DNA from: Hydrogenophaga palleronii NBRC 102513
Lineage (GTDB): Bacteria; Pseudomonadota; Gammaproteobacteria; Burkholderiales; Burkholderiaceae_C
Length of the DNA: 49,947 nucleotides
NCBI RefSeq assembly: GCF_001571225.1
Contig: NZ_BCTJ01000029.1
Span: 1 to 49,947, forward strand
Direction of reading: 5' to 3'
Made by a program: the position numbers and the translations under genes. Every line of letters starts with the position of its first letter. The stretch's first letter is position 1. The notes below the pieces were generated by a model. It did no database searches, was not told the origin of the DNA, and saw only the letters and a program-made list of their open reading frames with translations. Shown here piece by piece: positions 49,698 through 49,947 of the stretch.

Positions 49698-49947
49698 ATG
49701 TCCCGCTTCGACACCTATCGCAATGCGTTCCCCAATGCCCGCCTGACTCGCACAGCCACGGGCGTGCTGGAAGTCACCCTGCACACCAACGGAGACAAGC
49801 TTGTCTTCGACGGCCACACCCACGAACAGTTCGTCGAATTGTTTCATCAGATCGGATCCGATCCCGATACTCGCGCCGTGATCCTCACGGGTGCCGGCGA
49901 AGCATTCATGGACACGATCAGCCCCGACGGCTTTGGAGTTGACTCGG
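49698..49947 (+). CDS. Crotonase-family protein, 6-oxocamphor-hydrolase-like (cut by window edge)
   Basis: The first 83 codons of a crotonase-fold protein. VLEVTLHTNGDKLVFDGHTH, AVILTGAGEAFMDTI and the helix between follow remembered 6-oxocamphor hydrolase (CamK) more closely than enoyl-CoA hydratase. That enzyme splits a cyclic beta-diketone by a retro-Claisen reaction. It starts 64 nt after the GST gene and is probably cotranscribed with it. The catalytic part lies beyond the window, so function is tentative. Confidence 0.7.
   Translation, partial: MSRFDTYRNAFPNARLTRTATGVLEVTLHTNGDKLVFDGHTHEQFVELFHQIGSDPDTRAVILTGAGEAFMDTISPDGFGVDS

Noticed and set aside
1..49947. CRISPR arrays, tRNA, rRNA, riboswitches, prophage genes
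   Set aside because: I scanned for spaced direct repeats, cloverleaf arms and known leader motifs by eye and saw none; a covariance-model search would be needed to exclude small RNAs.

Overview
The window is about 50 kb of high-GC DNA, gene-dense and almost entirely catabolic. It looks like a betaproteobacterium of the order Burkholderiales. The basis is the trimeric-porin family, two Bug-type tripartite tricarboxylate transporter (TTT) receptors, GntR/IclR/LysR-controlled acyl-CoA operons, and Rieske oxygenase proteins closest in my memory to those of Comamonas. No database search was run; family assignments are from recognition of motifs and remembered reference sequences.

Left edge (1-1228): right part of an IS3-family insertion sequence. 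Minus-strand operon 11149-1285: terephthalate-dioxygenase-like genes (tphA2, tphA3, tphA1), a CYP199-like P450, its [2Fe-2S] ferredoxin and ferredoxin reductase, a short-chain alcohol dehydrogenase, an aldehyde dehydrogenase, an orphan TRAP receptor, and a TphB-like (PdxA-fold) cis-diol dehydrogenase. A divergent IclR regulator sits at 11302, and two TTCG-N5-CGAA inverted repeats lie between them. Read together, these genes could oxidise the side chain of a para-alkylbenzoate to terephthalate and then to protocatechuate.

12174-17716: a LysR regulator divergent from a MaoC-type hydratase, an acyl-CoA dehydrogenase, a CitE-like lyase and a CoA ligase, which fits breakdown of a branched C5 dicarboxylate through citramalyl-CoA. 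17783-19873: a Bug receptor whose signal peptide is out of frame, and a porin. 20219-23399: a GntR regulator divergent from an acyl-CoA dehydrogenase, a 3-hydroxyisobutyrate-dehydrogenase-like protein and a peroxiredoxin, with a FadR-type palindrome upstream.

30954-23942 (minus): a tight operon of CoA transferase, two tandem IclR regulators, an acyl-CoA synthetase, an SDR lacking its lysine and a second CoA transferase. Divergent from it at 31211 are an SDR, a Bug receptor and an acyl-CoA dehydrogenase with no normal start codon. Two TGGT-N3-ACCA palindromes lie in the divergent region. At 35544-34390 is another acyl-CoA dehydrogenase (minus).

35819-47340 (plus): a 12-gene run of etfB, etfA, NIPSNAP, CoA ligase, degenerate SDR, maleate-isomerase-like protein, cysteine-less thiolase with its DUF35 partner, atypical crotonase, MaoC hydratase, class I CoA transferase and an orthodox thiolase. 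It resembles a beta-oxidation-style pathway with several non-canonical enzymes, comparable in logic to bbs (benzylsuccinate) or steroid side-chain operons. 47341-48010 is a graveyard of degraded genes. The right end holds a LysR regulator divergent from a glutathione S-transferase and a crotonase cut by the window edge that resembles 6-oxocamphor hydrolase.
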